DNA of 64,000 bases, taken from contig NZ_JAFVLN010000001.1 in NCBI RefSeq assembly GCF_017377775.1, forward strand, positions 186,001 through 250,000. Direction: 5' to 3'. Below are positions 18,680 through 31,131 of the stretch, piece by piece. The notes under the pieces were generated by a model. It saw only the letters and a program-made list of their open reading frames with translations, did no database searches and was not told where the DNA came from. Origin of the DNA: Streptomyces sp. VRA16 Mangrove soil. Its GTDB lineage: Bacteria; Actinomycetota; Actinomycetes; Streptomycetales; Streptomycetaceae. Position numbers and translations under genes: made by a program. How positions within the stretch are numbered: the first letter of the stretch is position 1; every line of letters starts with the position of its first letter.

Positions 18680-18946
18680 ATGTCCAACGTCGGCAGCGGT
18701 CGGGTCCTCGGCATCCAGGACATGTACACGGCCGACGGAGCGACCGTCCTGCCGTGGTCGGACAACGGCACCGCCGACCACCGGTGGACGCTCCTCGACC
18801 AGGGCGACGGAACCTACAAGATCCGCCACGTGCACAGCGGCAAGCTGCTCGCCATCGCGGACGACTGAACCGCCGTCGGCGCGTTCGCGGTGCAGACCCC
18901 GGACGACGGCACGGCCGACAACCGGTGGCGCATCGTACGGAACTGA
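18680..18946 (+). pseudogene. CBM13 (ricin-type) tail relic with in-frame stop
   Basis: From ATG 18680 the frame gives one and a half ricin repeats (S-G-R-V-L-G-I-Q-D; D-H-R-W-T-L-L; H-S-G-K-L-L-A-I), then a TGA at 18866-18868, then resumes in frame as T-A-V-G-A-F-A-V-Q ... N-R-W-R-I-V to a final TGA at 18946. It is the C-terminal remnant of a lost CBM13 enzyme between two glycosidase genes. A 62-residue solitary lectin-like peptide could still be made, but the ribosome-binding site is weak. No other gene was seen in the 18501-19087 gap. Confidence 0.7.
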
Positions 18947-19087
18947 GCGGGCCGGAAGAAGTAGAGCGCACATCCCCACGCCGCGACGGGCGCGGGAACG
19001 CACGTCGACTTCCCCCCGGCCCGCCCAGCACGGCCTTCAGACCTGCACAGCGCTCCGCACCCACCCGCAGAAACACAGGAGATGCTC

Positions 19088-20515
19088 ATGCCCGCGGTCC
19101 TGCGCCGACTGGCGGCGATCCTCGTCGCCGTCGGCCTGCTCTTCACCACACCGGCCCTCGACGCGCACCAGCGAGCCGAGGCCGCCGAACCCGGCTATCT
19201 CATGGTGCACTTCACCGGCGACTCGGCAACCGGCCAGCAGCTGTACCTCGCGCACAGCACGGACGGCCTGCACTGGAACGACCTCAACGGCGGAGCACCG
19301 ATCCTGCGCTCCACGATCGGGACGAAGGGGGTGCGCGACCCCGCACTGATCCGCTCGCCCGACGGAAGCCGCTACTGGATCATCGCGACGGACCTGTGCG
19401 TCCGCTGCGGCTCCACGTACGAGAACGGCAGCCCCAGCCTCGTGGTGTGGGAGTCGACAGACCTGGTCACCTGGTCCGAGCCGCGGCTGCTCAACGTCGC
19501 CGGCGCCATCCCCGACGGGCGCAACGCCTGGGCACCGGAGGCGATCTGGAACCCCGAGACCAACGACTACGTCCTGTACTGGGCCACGAACGCCACCGTG
19601 AACGGCGTCCTCAAATACCGCATCTACTACGCCCGCACCACGGACTTCCGCACGATCACCACCCCCCGGATCTGGATCGACCCGCCCGGCACCACCCCGG
19701 TCGTCGACACCCAGATGACCGAGGTGCCCGCCGGAGCCGGGAAATACCGCTACATACGGGTCTCCGGCGACGGCCGGAACTCGGTCGAGGGCAGCAACTC
19801 GATCCTGGGGACCTGGACCGACCTCGGCACCCTTTCCAGCCTGGGCCTCACCGGGAATGTGGTCGAAGGCCCGGTGTGGATGAAGTTCAGGGACCGCGAC
19901 GAGTGGGCGCTCTACATCGACTACAACAGCCCGCAAGGCGTACGCGAGTACCGGCCGATCCTGACGACCGACCCGTTCACGGTCGCCGACTACCGGATCC
20001 TGCCACCGGAGAGCTACGACATGGGCGGCACCGCGAAGCGCCATGGCGCGATCACGACGCTCACCGCCGCCGAGGAGAGCCGGGTGCTCGCCCGCTGGCC
20101 CCACACACCCGCCAAGCGGCTCCAGTCGTACAACTATCAGGACCGCTACGTGCGGCACGCCAACTTCGACGTGCGCATCGACCCCGCCGTCAGCCCCGCC
20201 GAGGACGCCCAGTTCCGGCCCAGACCAGGCCTCGTGGGCACCGGCACGGTCTCCTTCGAGTCGGTGAACTTCCCCGGCTACTTCCTGCGGCACGCGAACT
20301 ACGACTTCCAACTGGTCCGCGACGACGGCACCGCCCAGTTCGCGGCGGACGCCACCTTCCGCCAGGTCCCGGGCCTCGCCGACGCGTCCTGGTCGTCCTT
20401 CCAGTCGTACAACCACCCCGACCGGTACATCCGCCACTACGCGTACCAGCTGCGCCTCGACCCGATCACCACGGCGACCGGCCGCAGCGACGCCACCTTC
20501 CACGTGACGAACTGA
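19088..20515 (+). CDS. GH43-like arabinofuranosidase with AbfB (CBM42) domain
   Basis: A 475-residue secreted enzyme. AGGAG is spaced 6 bases from ATG 19088 (an ATG at 19082 is too close). A hydrophobic signal peptide ends near residue 30. Residues about 35-320 form a GH43/62-type propeller (V-R-D-P-A-L-I, N-A-W-A-P-E-A-I-W, V-V-E-G-P). Residues about 340-475 are an AbfB arabinose-binding trefoil with repeated S-Y-N / R-Y-I-R-H / D-A-T-F motifs. It probably releases arabinose from arabinan or arabinogalactan, or acts on arabinoxylan. Confidence 0.85.
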   Translation: MPAVLRRLAAILVAVGLLFTTPALDAHQRAEAAEPGYLMVHFTGDSATGQQLYLAHSTDGLHWNDLNGGAPILRSTIGTKGVRDPALIRSPDGSRYWIIATDLCVRCGSTYENGSPSLVVWESTDLVTWSEPRLLNVAGAIPDGRNAWAPEAIWNPETNDYVLYWATNATVNGVLKYRIYYARTTDFRTITTPRIWIDPPGTTPVVDTQMTEVPAGAGKYRYIRVSGDGRNSVEGSNSILGTWTDLGTLSSLGLTGNVVEGPVWMKFRDRDEWALYIDYNSPQGVREYRPILTTDPFTVADYRILPPESYDMGGTAKRHGAITTLTAAEESRVLARWPHTPAKRLQSYNYQDRYVRHANFDVRIDPAVSPAEDAQFRPRPGLVGTGTVSFESVNFPGYFLRHANYDFQLVRDDGTAQFAADATFRQVPGLADASWSSFQSYNHPDRYIRHYAYQLRLDPITTATGRSDATFHVTN

Positions 20516-20604
20516 CCCGCAGGCGACGGCGGCAGGGGAGGCCCGCTCCCCCCCCCGCCCCCGCAGTCCAGTTCACCCCCCCACCACACACGAAGGAGTT
20601 CTTC

Positions 20605-21967
20605 ATGACCGAGCCGGCACCTCCCTCGGCTGGAAGGCATGAGATGAGCACCATCCCCCGTCCCTCGCGCAGGCTGTTCCTCGGCATGGCGGCAACCGTG
20701 CCCCTGGCCATGACCGGCGTGCTGAGCGCCGGCCGGCCGTCGAGGGCCGCGGCCGGCTCCCCGTACGTCATGGGCTACTTCACAGAATCACCCAGAGGTC
20801 TCGGCACGAGCTACGGCCTGCACCTGGCCGTCAGCACCGACGCACTCCAGTGGATGCCGCTGAACCAGAACAAGCCCGTCGTCACCCCCACCGGCGGTGA
20901 CGGCGGGCTGCGCGACCCGTTCATCCTGCCCAAGCAGGACGGAGAGTCAGGTCATCCACGTATGGGACTCCGCCGACCTGCGCTCCTTTGACAACTACCG
21001 GCTGCTGAAGCTGCACGAGATGGACACGCACAGCTGGGCGCCCGAAGCGTTCTGGGACGCGTCGCGCGGCCAGTTCGCGATCATCTACTCGGCCGTCAAC
21101 AGCAGCGGCCACAACGTGATCATGGTGAACTACACCACGGACTTCCGCACGGTCACGCCGCCCCAGGTCTTCTTCGATCCGGGGTACGACGTCATCGACG
21201 GCTCCCTCGCCATGAACAGCGGCGGCGTCAACTACCTGTACTTCAAAGCCCGCAACCGCCTCGTCGGGGCGAGGTCCAGCTCCCTCGAACCCGGCAGCTT
21301 CACCGTGTTCACCCCGGGCCTGGCCCCCCAGGGAGGCATCGAGGCCCCGATCCTCGCCCAGGCCGACGGCACCTGGTACCTGTGGGGAGACGCCAACGCA
21401 CTGTTCTACGCCTGGCAGACCGACGATCTGTCCACCGGCACCTGGACCGCGACCGACCGGCGCGTCTACACCCAGCCGCTGAACTCGAAGCACGCCACTG
21501 TCCAGCCGATCTCCCCAGCGGTGTACGACGGCCTGGTCGCCCGGTGGGGCAGGCCCGACTGGAACCGGCTGAAGTCCTACAACTTTCCGGACCGGTTCTG
21601 GCGGCACGCCGACTACCTCGGCCGCATCGACCCCTATCCGTTCGACCCGTACACCGACGCGCAATGGAAGCTGGTGCCCGGCCTCGCGGACGCCTCGGGT
21701 GTCTCCTTCCAGTCTGTCAGCCACCCCACCCGCTACCTGCGGCACTCGTACTACCTGCTTCGTCTTGACGTGAACGACGGCACCCCGCGCTTCGCACAGG
21801 ACGCCACCTTCCACCGGACCGCCGGGCTCGCCGACGCGTCCTGGACGTCGTTCCGCTCCCACAGCCACCCCGACCGCTACATCCGCCACTACGACTACGC
21901 GCTGCGCATCGACCCGATCACCACCGCGGTGGGCCGGGCCGACGCCACGTTCTGCCTGGGCTACTGA
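20605..21967 (+). pseudogene. GH43-AbfB enzyme pseudogene (internal deletion and frameshift)
   Basis: ATG 20605 follows GGAG and encodes a twin-arginine signal (S-R-R-L-F-L-G) and the propeller start to R-D-P-F-I-L-P-K-Q-D-G, then shifts frame near 20941 and stops at 20991. The rest of the enzyme continues in another frame (S-Q-V-I-H-V-W-D-S to 21967), including H-S-W-A-P-E-A-F-W and a full AbfB domain. Compared with the paralogue just upstream, the strand carrying an I-I-A-T-D-type motif (about 20 codons) is missing at the junction. So a deletion of non-triplet length has inactivated the gene, unless the sequence is in error. Confidence 0.8.
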
Positions 21968-22016
21968 GAGACCAAGGACTTCGCCGGACCTCACCCGAAC
22001 TGAACGGAGTACACCC

Positions 22017-23969
22017 ATGTCCTCAGGAAGACTCTCCCGTCGCACCCTGCTGGGTGCCGCGAGCGCCGCCGTGGCCGCGACCGCTCTGCCGACGCTCCCC
22101 GCGCTGACGCCCTTTGTGGCGCAGGCGGCCGCCGCAGACCCCCAGACCAACCTGGAGAAGTTGGTGAACATGCGGTTCGGCATGTTCAACCACTTCAGCC
22201 TGGGCACCTTCACCGACCAGGAGTGGGCCGCCCCGAACCAGAACCCCGCCCTGTTCGCCCCCACGGCCGTGGATTGCGCCCAGTGGGCGGCCGCCGCCAG
22301 GGCGGCGAAGATGAGCTACGGCATCCTCACGACCAAGCACCACGACGGCTTCGCCCTGTGGCCGAGCGCCTATGGCACCCAGAACGTCGCGAACAGCGGC
22401 TACAAGCAGGACGTGGTGAAGGCGTACTGTGACGCGTTCCGGGCGCAGGGGCTGAGGGTCGGGTTCTACTACTCGATATGGGACCGCACCTACGGAGTCG
22501 AGGCGTGGGAGAGCCGGCACAAGGTGTCCGGACTCGAAGTCACCGATGCCGTCCAGCCCAGCGACATGACCTTCATCCTCGGCCAGCTCACCGAACTGCT
22601 CACCAACTACGGCACCATCGACGTGCTCGTCACCGACGGCTACGGGTGGCAGATGGGGCAGCAGGCCGTCTCGTACCAGCGCATCCGCGAGCACGTGAAG
22701 TCCCTCCAGCCGGACATCGTCATGATCGACCACGGCGCGCTGTCGGTTCCCTTCCTGGGTGACGCGATCTACTTCGAGGAGCCGTTGGGCGTCTCCGCGC
22801 CGACGGGGAACACCTATGCCGCCACCCAGGGGCAGACGATCAGCTGGGGCTGGTTCTGGCATCCGAGGACAGCGACCGACAACCCGATGAGCAGGGACGC
22901 GATCCTGTCCCACCTGGCGGATCTGGAGCCGAAGTACACCTCGTTCATCCTCAACTGCCCGCCCAACCGCGACGGCAGGCTGGACACCAACATCGTCAAC
23001 CGGCTCGCCGAAGTCGGGGCGGCCTGGAGCCCCGACCTCTCCCGGCCACCGCTGCCGCGGCAGCTGCCGCGCGCCGAACACCCGGTGACGCCCGTCAGCG
23101 CGTACGCGACCGGATTCCGCACGGGCGAGGGCCCGCTGAACGCCATCGACGGCCTGAGCGACCGCACCTACGAGACCTGCTGGTCCACTTGGGGCCTCTC
23201 GCCGGCCCTGCCGCACTCGATCACGATCGATCTCGGCGGCGTGTGGAGCAACATCTCCACCCTGGAGTACCTGCCCAAGCAGTGGAACCGCACCGACACC
23301 GCCGACGGGGACATCACCTCGTACACCGTCTCCACGAGCACCGACGGCACGAACTTCACCCAGGTCGCCACCGGCACCTGGACCGCCGACCGCGCCACCA
23401 AGATGGCCGAATGGCCCGCCCGCGACGCCGGCTTCGTACGGTTCCAGGCGAACGCCGCCGCCGGCGGCTACGCCAACATGGGCGGCGTCCACATCGGCGG
23501 CCGGACGGCCAAGCCGGCCCTGGTGTCCACCACGCTGCCCGGCGACGGCACCGTCTACCGGCTCGCCGCCCGGCACAGCGGCAAGGTCGCCGACGTGAAG
23601 GCCGGGGGCACCGCGAACAACACCAGCGTCATCCTGTGGCCGTGGCGTGCCGCGAACAACCAGAAGTGGACCTTCGCCTCCACCGGCGACGGCTACTACG
23701 AGATCAAGGGCGTGGGCAGCGGCAAGCTGATGGAGGTCTCGGCGCTCTCCCGCGCCGACGGCGGCACGGTCGGCATCTGGTCGGACGCGGACGCACCGCA
23801 ACAACACTGGGCCGTCAGACCCACCGGCGACGGCTTCTCCTTCCTCATCAACCGCTACAGCGGCCTCTGCCTCGCCGTCGACGAGGGGAGCACCGCCGAC
23901 GGCGCGGCCATCGAACAACAGCCGTACGCGGCACTGCCATGGCAGCAGTGGCAGATCATCGCCTTGTGA
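22017..23969 (+). CDS. GH29 alpha-L-fucosidase with CBM32 and CBM13 domains
   Basis: A 650-residue exported enzyme. It has a twin-arginine signal (L-S-R-R-T-L-L-G). Residues about 40-350 are the GH29 barrel: M-R-F-G-M-F-N-H-F, T-K-H-H-D-G-F-A-L-W, F-Y-Y-S-I-W-D, and V-L-V-T-D-G with D207 the expected nucleophile. Residues about 360-500 are an F5/8 type C (CBM32) sandwich and about 515-650 a ricin trefoil. It removes terminal alpha-L-fucose outside the cell. It ends the plus-strand run and is followed by a strong hairpin. Confidence 0.9.
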   Translation: MSSGRLSRRTLLGAASAAVAATALPTLPALTPFVAQAAAADPQTNLEKLVNMRFGMFNHFSLGTFTDQEWAAPNQNPALFAPTAVDCAQWAAAARAAKMSYGILTTKHHDGFALWPSAYGTQNVANSGYKQDVVKAYCDAFRAQGLRVGFYYSIWDRTYGVEAWESRHKVSGLEVTDAVQPSDMTFILGQLTELLTNYGTIDVLVTDGYGWQMGQQAVSYQRIREHVKSLQPDIVMIDHGALSVPFLGDAIYFEEPLGVSAPTGNTYAATQGQTISWGWFWHPRTATDNPMSRDAILSHLADLEPKYTSFILNCPPNRDGRLDTNIVNRLAEVGAAWSPDLSRPPLPRQLPRAEHPVTPVSAYATGFRTGEGPLNAIDGLSDRTYETCWSTWGLSPALPHSITIDLGGVWSNISTLEYLPKQWNRTDTADGDITSYTVSTSTDGTNFTQVATGTWTADRATKMAEWPARDAGFVRFQANAAAGGYANMGGVHIGGRTAKPALVSTTLPGDGTVYRLAARHSGKVADVKAGGTANNTSVILWPWRAANNQKWTFASTGDGYYEIKGVGSGKLMEVSALSRADGGTVGIWSDADAPQQHWAVRPTGDGFSFLINRYSGLCLAVDEGSTADGAAIEQQPYAALPWQQWQIIAL

Positions 23970-24021
23970 GGGTCCCGGCGGTGGGGCGCGCGCTGAAGGT
24001 ACCGCCCCACCGCCGGACCCC
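23970..24021 (+). terminator. Strong hairpin after GH29 gene
   Basis: The arms at 23970-23988 and 24003-24021 pair over about 18 bp with one bulge, with a 14-base loop, directly after the GH29 stop codon. There is no U-run, as usual in Streptomyces. Confidence 0.75.
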
Positions 24022-24409
24022 GGCGCAGACGGTCAGGACCGGGGCAGCGCGACCGCGCCCCAGGCCACCACCGGCCCGGCCGCGACGATGCCGCAGGTGT
24101 CACCGATGAGCCGGCGGTGGAAGACGCGTCGGTCCACTCCCTGTACGTGGCTCAGCACCGGCGCTCCGTCGGTGGAGAACGGGGCGACGCCGACGATCGT
24201 GGGCCCCCGCTGTTCCAGGAGGCGCGGGCCATGGTCGCCGCGTGGCATGGTCTCGCTCTCGCGCGGCGCCTTGCGCTGACCAATCGGCGCGGTGACGTAC
24301 GGCTTCTGCCCCTGGCCCACGACAAGTCGTCCGGCGCCGCGCCACCCGTCCGCAGGATCCTCCTGGCCGGTCCGTCCCGGCGCAATCGCAGTCCACGACA
24401 CCGGCGGCG

Positions 24410-24604
24410 GCGTACCTCGACCGTGACCTGAGGGACCTGCGTGAGCCCGCGGTTGAGGAGGAAGACCGCGGCCCGGTCCTCGTCGACGGTCGCGACGGCA
24501 GCGACGACGGGCGTCTCGCCGTGGCGTGCCGTGCCGAAGGTCGGCAGCCCGGAGTTGGAGGAGCCGCGGACGACGAGTTCGAGGTCCGTGTCGGCCGTTC
24601 TCAT
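24410..24604 (-). pseudogene. GH51 arabinofuranosidase C-terminal relic
   Basis: On the minus strand, about 65 codons read T-F-G-T-A-R-H-G-E-T-P-V-V, A-V-A-T-V-D-E and V-F-L-L-N-R-G-L-T, matching the C-terminal beta-sandwich of GH51 alpha-L-arabinofuranosidases. No catalytic barrel precedes it, and the frame degenerates after V-T-V-E-V-R. It lies just downstream of the permease at 24714, so it may be the stump of a lost last gene of that operon. In the rest of the 24022-24713 gap I see no intact gene. Confidence 0.5.
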
Positions 24605-24713
24605 CGCGCCGGCGGTTCAGGCCGAACTGGTTCGGCTCCCGTGCACGGCAGGCGAGGTCACGCCGCACCGGGCGCTTCTCGCGAGGGTCGACCGAGTCCT
24701 CCTGGACGTGGCG

Positions 24714-25601
24714 CTACTTGACGGCGCCTGCGGTCAGGCCCTGGCGCCAGAACCGCTGGAGACAGACGAAGGCGACGAGCAGCGGGATCAGGGACAGGAA
24801 CGCACCGGTGATCGGCAGCAGCGTCGGCACGCCGCTCGCCTTCTCCGAGCCCCACTGCACCAGGCCCACCGTGACAGGCTGCAGTGAGGGGGAGTTGAGC
24901 ATGAGGGAGGGCAGCAGGTAGTTGTTCCAGATGCCGACGAACTGGAACAGGAAGACGGTGACCAGGGCCGGAGACATCAGCGGCAGGGCGATCCGGAAGA
25001 AGGTGCGGCGTTCGCCCGCTCCGTCGAGGCGTGCGGCCTCGAGGAGTTCGTCCGGGACGGACGCCGCGGCGAAGATCCGGCACAGATAGACGCCGAACGG
25101 GCTGACGCAGCTGGGCAGCAGCACCGACCAGTAGGTGTTGGTGATGTCGAGCTTGGCCATGAGCAGGAACAGCGGCAGGGCGAACATCGGCGCCGGGATG
25201 AGCACCGAGGCGAGGATGACGTTGAACACGCTTTCGCGGCCGCGGAAGGTGAACTTGGACAGCGCGTAGCCGGCCATCGCGGACAGCAGAGTGCCGACGG
25301 TGGCGCCGGCGAGGCTGTACAGCGCGCTGTTGGCGAGCCAGGTGGGGAAGATGCCGTCCTCGAAGCTGAACACGTTCCTGATGTTGGTGACCAGGTCGAA
25401 GTGGGAGAACCACAGGGGTGCACCGGTGTAGAGGTAGCCCGAGGCCTTGGTCGAGGAGACGAACAGCCACCACAGCGGGATCACTGTGTACAGGGCCATC
25501 AGGCCCAGCAGGCCGTTGACGACGGTCTTGCTGGCGATGTCGGCGCCGCGGCGAGCCGGTCGGGCCGGTCGCGTCGGTCGGTCGGCCGGGATCACGCTCA
25601 T
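24714..25601 (-). CDS. ABC sugar permease (CUT1, MalG-like)
   Basis: A 295-residue inner-membrane permease with six predicted helices and the EAA loop E-A-A-R-L-D-G-A. The start ATG at 25601 overlaps the upstream permease's TGA (ATGA). It works with the permease at 25598-26578 and lipoprotein at 26677-27984 to import a sugar, probably a galactoside given the adjacent beta-galactosidase. No ATPase gene is present. Confidence 0.9.
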   Translation of the reverse strand: MSVIPADRPTRPARPARRGADIASKTVVNGLLGLMALYTVIPLWWLFVSSTKASGYLYTGAPLWFSHFDLVTNIRNVFSFEDGIFPTWLANSALYSLAGATVGTLLSAMAGYALSKFTFRGRESVFNVILASVLIPAPMFALPLFLLMAKLDITNTYWSVLLPSCVSPFGVYLCRIFAAASVPDELLEAARLDGAGERRTFFRIALPLMSPALVTVFLFQFVGIWNNYLLPSLMLNSPSLQPVTVGLVQWGSEKASGVPTLLPITGAFLSLIPLLVAFVCLQRFWRQGLTAGAVK

Positions 25602-26578
25602 GCCATCGCTCCCTTGCGCTGGTTGTACTTGAGGAATCCGAACGAGAGCACGAGGGTGATCAGCGCGAGCACGACGGACTGGGCGGCGGCCAGATTCTGG
25701 CTGCCCATGTCCATGGTCACGGTCGTGTTCATGATCGGGGAGAACTTCGGGTCGGCGCCCGGGACGCGCGTGCCGACCAGGACGGCCGGTTCGGTGTACA
25801 GCTGCGCCGTGCCGATGATGGAGAAGACCGTGGTCAGCATCAGCGCGGGACGCACCAGCGGGATCTTCACCGCCCGGGCCAGGCGCCATCCGGTGCAGCC
25901 GTCGAGCGCGGCGGCCTCCAGGACCTCGGCCGGGATCGTCTGGAGCGCGGAGTAGATGATCAGCATGTTGTAGCCGGTCCAGCCCCACGTGATCATGTTC
26001 CCGATCGAGACCGGAATCCACGACGCCGACAGGAAGTCGATGTCGACCCCGAGGTGGGCCAGTGGTCCGGTGAACGGTGAGAGGTCCTTGACCAGGAGGA
26101 AGGACCACATCAGCGCGGCGATCGCACCCGGCAGCGCATACGGCAGGAAGAACGTGAGCCGGAAGGACTTGCGCAGCCGGGCCGAGCGGGAGTCGAGCAG
26201 GAGCGCGAGCAGAAGGGCCAGGCCGAGCATGAACGGGACCTGGACACAGCCCAGCACCACGACCCGGACGATCGACGCGAGGAAGTCGTGGTCGCTGAGG
26301 GCGTCGGCGTAGTTGGACAGGCCCGCGAACTTCGTGGACTGTGCACCGCCGAACAGCCCGGCGCGGTGGACGGTGAAGAAGCTCTGGTAGATCGCGTACC
26401 CGATGGGCGCGACCATCATGGTCAGGAAGAGCACCGCGAACGGTGCCAGGAAACCGGACGCGGTCAACGCGCTGCGCCGGCCGGCGCGCCGCGGCCGATC
26501 GGCGCGGGAGGCACGGCGGGTGACCGCGGGCACGGGCCGCGGCGGTGACGCGGTCCGGGTGCTGCTGGGACTGCTCAT
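25598..26578 (-). CDS. ABC sugar permease (CUT1, MalF-like)
   Basis: A 326-residue permease with an arginine-rich cytoplasmic N-terminus, six predicted helices and the EAA motif E-A-A-A-L-D-G-C. It is coupled to its partner permease by a 4-bp overlap and follows the binding-protein gene after about 100 bp. Confidence 0.9.
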   Translation of the reverse strand: MSSPSSTRTASPPRPVPAVTRRASRADRPRRAGRRSALTASGFLAPFAVLFLTMMVAPIGYAIYQSFFTVHRAGLFGGAQSTKFAGLSNYADALSDHDFLASIVRVVVLGCVQVPFMLGLALLLALLLDSRSARLRKSFRLTFFLPYALPGAIAALMWSFLLVKDLSPFTGPLAHLGVDIDFLSASWIPVSIGNMITWGWTGYNMLIIYSALQTIPAEVLEAAALDGCTGWRLARAVKIPLVRPALMLTTVFSIIGTAQLYTEPAVLVGTRVPGADPKFSPIMNTTVTMDMGSQNLAAAQSVVLALITLVLSFGFLKYNQRKGAMA

Positions 26579-26676
26579 GGAAACCTCACTGGGCGGTTCG
26601 TCGTCAGGGAACGGCCCCGCGGCGTCCGAAACGGGCGGCCGCGGGAACCCATCAGGGCGGCGGGAGTCCCGCTGCC

Positions 26677-27984
26677 TCAGCCGTTGGTGACCGACAGTCC
26701 GAGCTTCTTGATCGCGGTGACCGTCGAGGCCTGGACCTTGGTGACCGCCTGCGGCAGCGTGCCCTTGGCGAGGGCACCGGTGAAGTCCGTATCGACCTGC
26801 TGGAAGGTCGGGCCGTTGGTCCAGGTGCTGGGCACCTGCGCGGCGGAGGTCTTGTACACGTCACCGACCTTCTGGCCGCCGAAGTACGGGTCACCGCCCG
26901 TGAGTGACGGGTCGTCCTGTCCGGCCTTCGACGCCGGGTAGAGACCGCCTTCGATGCCCGTCTTCACGGCCTGCGGGTCACTGGACAGAAAATCGGCGAA
27001 CTGCACTGCTTCGCGCGGCGTCTTGCACCCGGTCATCACCGAGGTGGCCGAGCCGCCGCCGCTGGCGCTCGTGCCGTCGCCCGCCTTCCAGGTCGGCATC
27101 GGGGCGACCCTCCACTTGCCGGCCTCGCCCTTCAGGTCCGACTTCAGACCGCCGGCGGCCCAGGCCGGGGCGACGAACGTCAGTACCTTGCCGGCTTCGG
27201 AGGCCTTGTTGAACTGCGGGTCCCACGCGCTGCCGTGCTTCGCCACCAGACCCTGGTCCTTCAGGTCCTGCCAGTAGGAGGCGACCTTGCGGGTGCCGGA
27301 GTTGTCGATGCTGACGGTCCAGCTGTCTCCCTTGGCCGAGTACCAGGACTGACCGGTCTGCAGGGTGAAGGACGCCAAACTGCCGGCGTCGGCCAGCACG
27401 GTTCCGAACTTCACACTGGAGTCGGCCGCGTTGACCTTCTCGGCATCGGCCTTGTACGCGGCCCAGGTGGCGGGCGGCTTGGTGATGTCGTACTTGGCGA
27501 ACAGGTCCTTGCGGTAGTAGAGGACCATCGGGCCGACGTCCACCGGAACCCCGTAGATCTTGCCGCCGACGCTGGAGGACGAGACGGCCGACGGCACGTA
27601 CTTGTCCATGCCGTCGCTCGCGTACTTCGTGATGTCCATGACCGAGTTCTTCACGAGCATCGAGGGGAGGTTCTGATACTCGATCTGGGCCAGACACGGT
27701 CCCTTGCCGGCGGTGATCGCGTTGCTGATCTGGGTGTAGCCCCCCTTGGGGCCCGACGGGATCTTCTTGAAGGTGACCTTGGCGTCCGGGTGGGCGGCGT
27801 TCCACTGATCGACGATCTTCTCGTAGCCGGCCCACCCCCAGAACTCCATCTTCACCGGCCCGCTGTGGCCCGATTCCTCGGCGGAGTCGTTCTTGTCGCT
27901 GCTGCACGCGCCGACGCCGAATGCCATGACGGCCGCGGTGGCCAGCGTCATGAGCCTGCGTGTGCGTATGGTGGTGCGGTCCAT
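26677..27984 (-). CDS. ABC sugar-binding lipoprotein
   Basis: A 435-residue family-1 solute-binding protein. The lipobox V-G-A-C places the lipidated Cys at 27, followed by a Ser/Asp/Glu-rich linker, then F-W-G-W-A-G-Y and the usual two-lobed fold. It is anchored outside the membrane and delivers substrate to the two permeases downstream. It lies between the beta-galactosidase and permease genes, so it is probably co-transcribed and induced with them by the LacI regulator. The ribosome-binding site before ATG 27984 is weak; the Met at residue 12 is an alternative start. Confidence 0.9.
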   Translation of the reverse strand: MDRTTIRTRRLMTLATAAVMAFGVGACSSDKNDSAEESGHSGPVKMEFWGWAGYEKIVDQWNAAHPDAKVTFKKIPSGPKGGYTQISNAITAGKGPCLAQIEYQNLPSMLVKNSVMDITKYASDGMDKYVPSAVSSSSVGGKIYGVPVDVGPMVLYYRKDLFAKYDITKPPATWAAYKADAEKVNAADSSVKFGTVLADAGSLASFTLQTGQSWYSAKGDSWTVSIDNSGTRKVASYWQDLKDQGLVAKHGSAWDPQFNKASEAGKVLTFVAPAWAAGGLKSDLKGEAGKWRVAPMPTWKAGDGTSASGGGSATSVMTGCKTPREAVQFADFLSSDPQAVKTGIEGGLYPASKAGQDDPSLTGGDPYFGGQKVGDVYKTSAAQVPSTWTNGPTFQQVDTDFTGALAKGTLPQAVTKVQASTVTAIKKLGLSVTNG

Positions 27985-28052
27985 GTGAGGGAAACCCTTC
28001 GTGACGGGGACTGACTTTGCTGGACTGTCGGTGGGCGGGCGGCCAGGCCTGC

Positions 28053-31037
<2,985 letters not shown>

Positions 31038-31131
31038 TCAAAAGGCCCCGTGGTGGCCGGAGACGGTGGGGAAGGACTGCGCCGGCGGCCCATAGGGGTG
31101 TGTGCCGTGGCAGGTCGGGCTGCGTGGGCGT

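Noticed and set aside
20516..20604. Poly-C tract before the GH43-AbfB pseudogene as a phase-variable switch
   Set aside because: The tract is outside coding sequence and the actual frame break is at about 20941.
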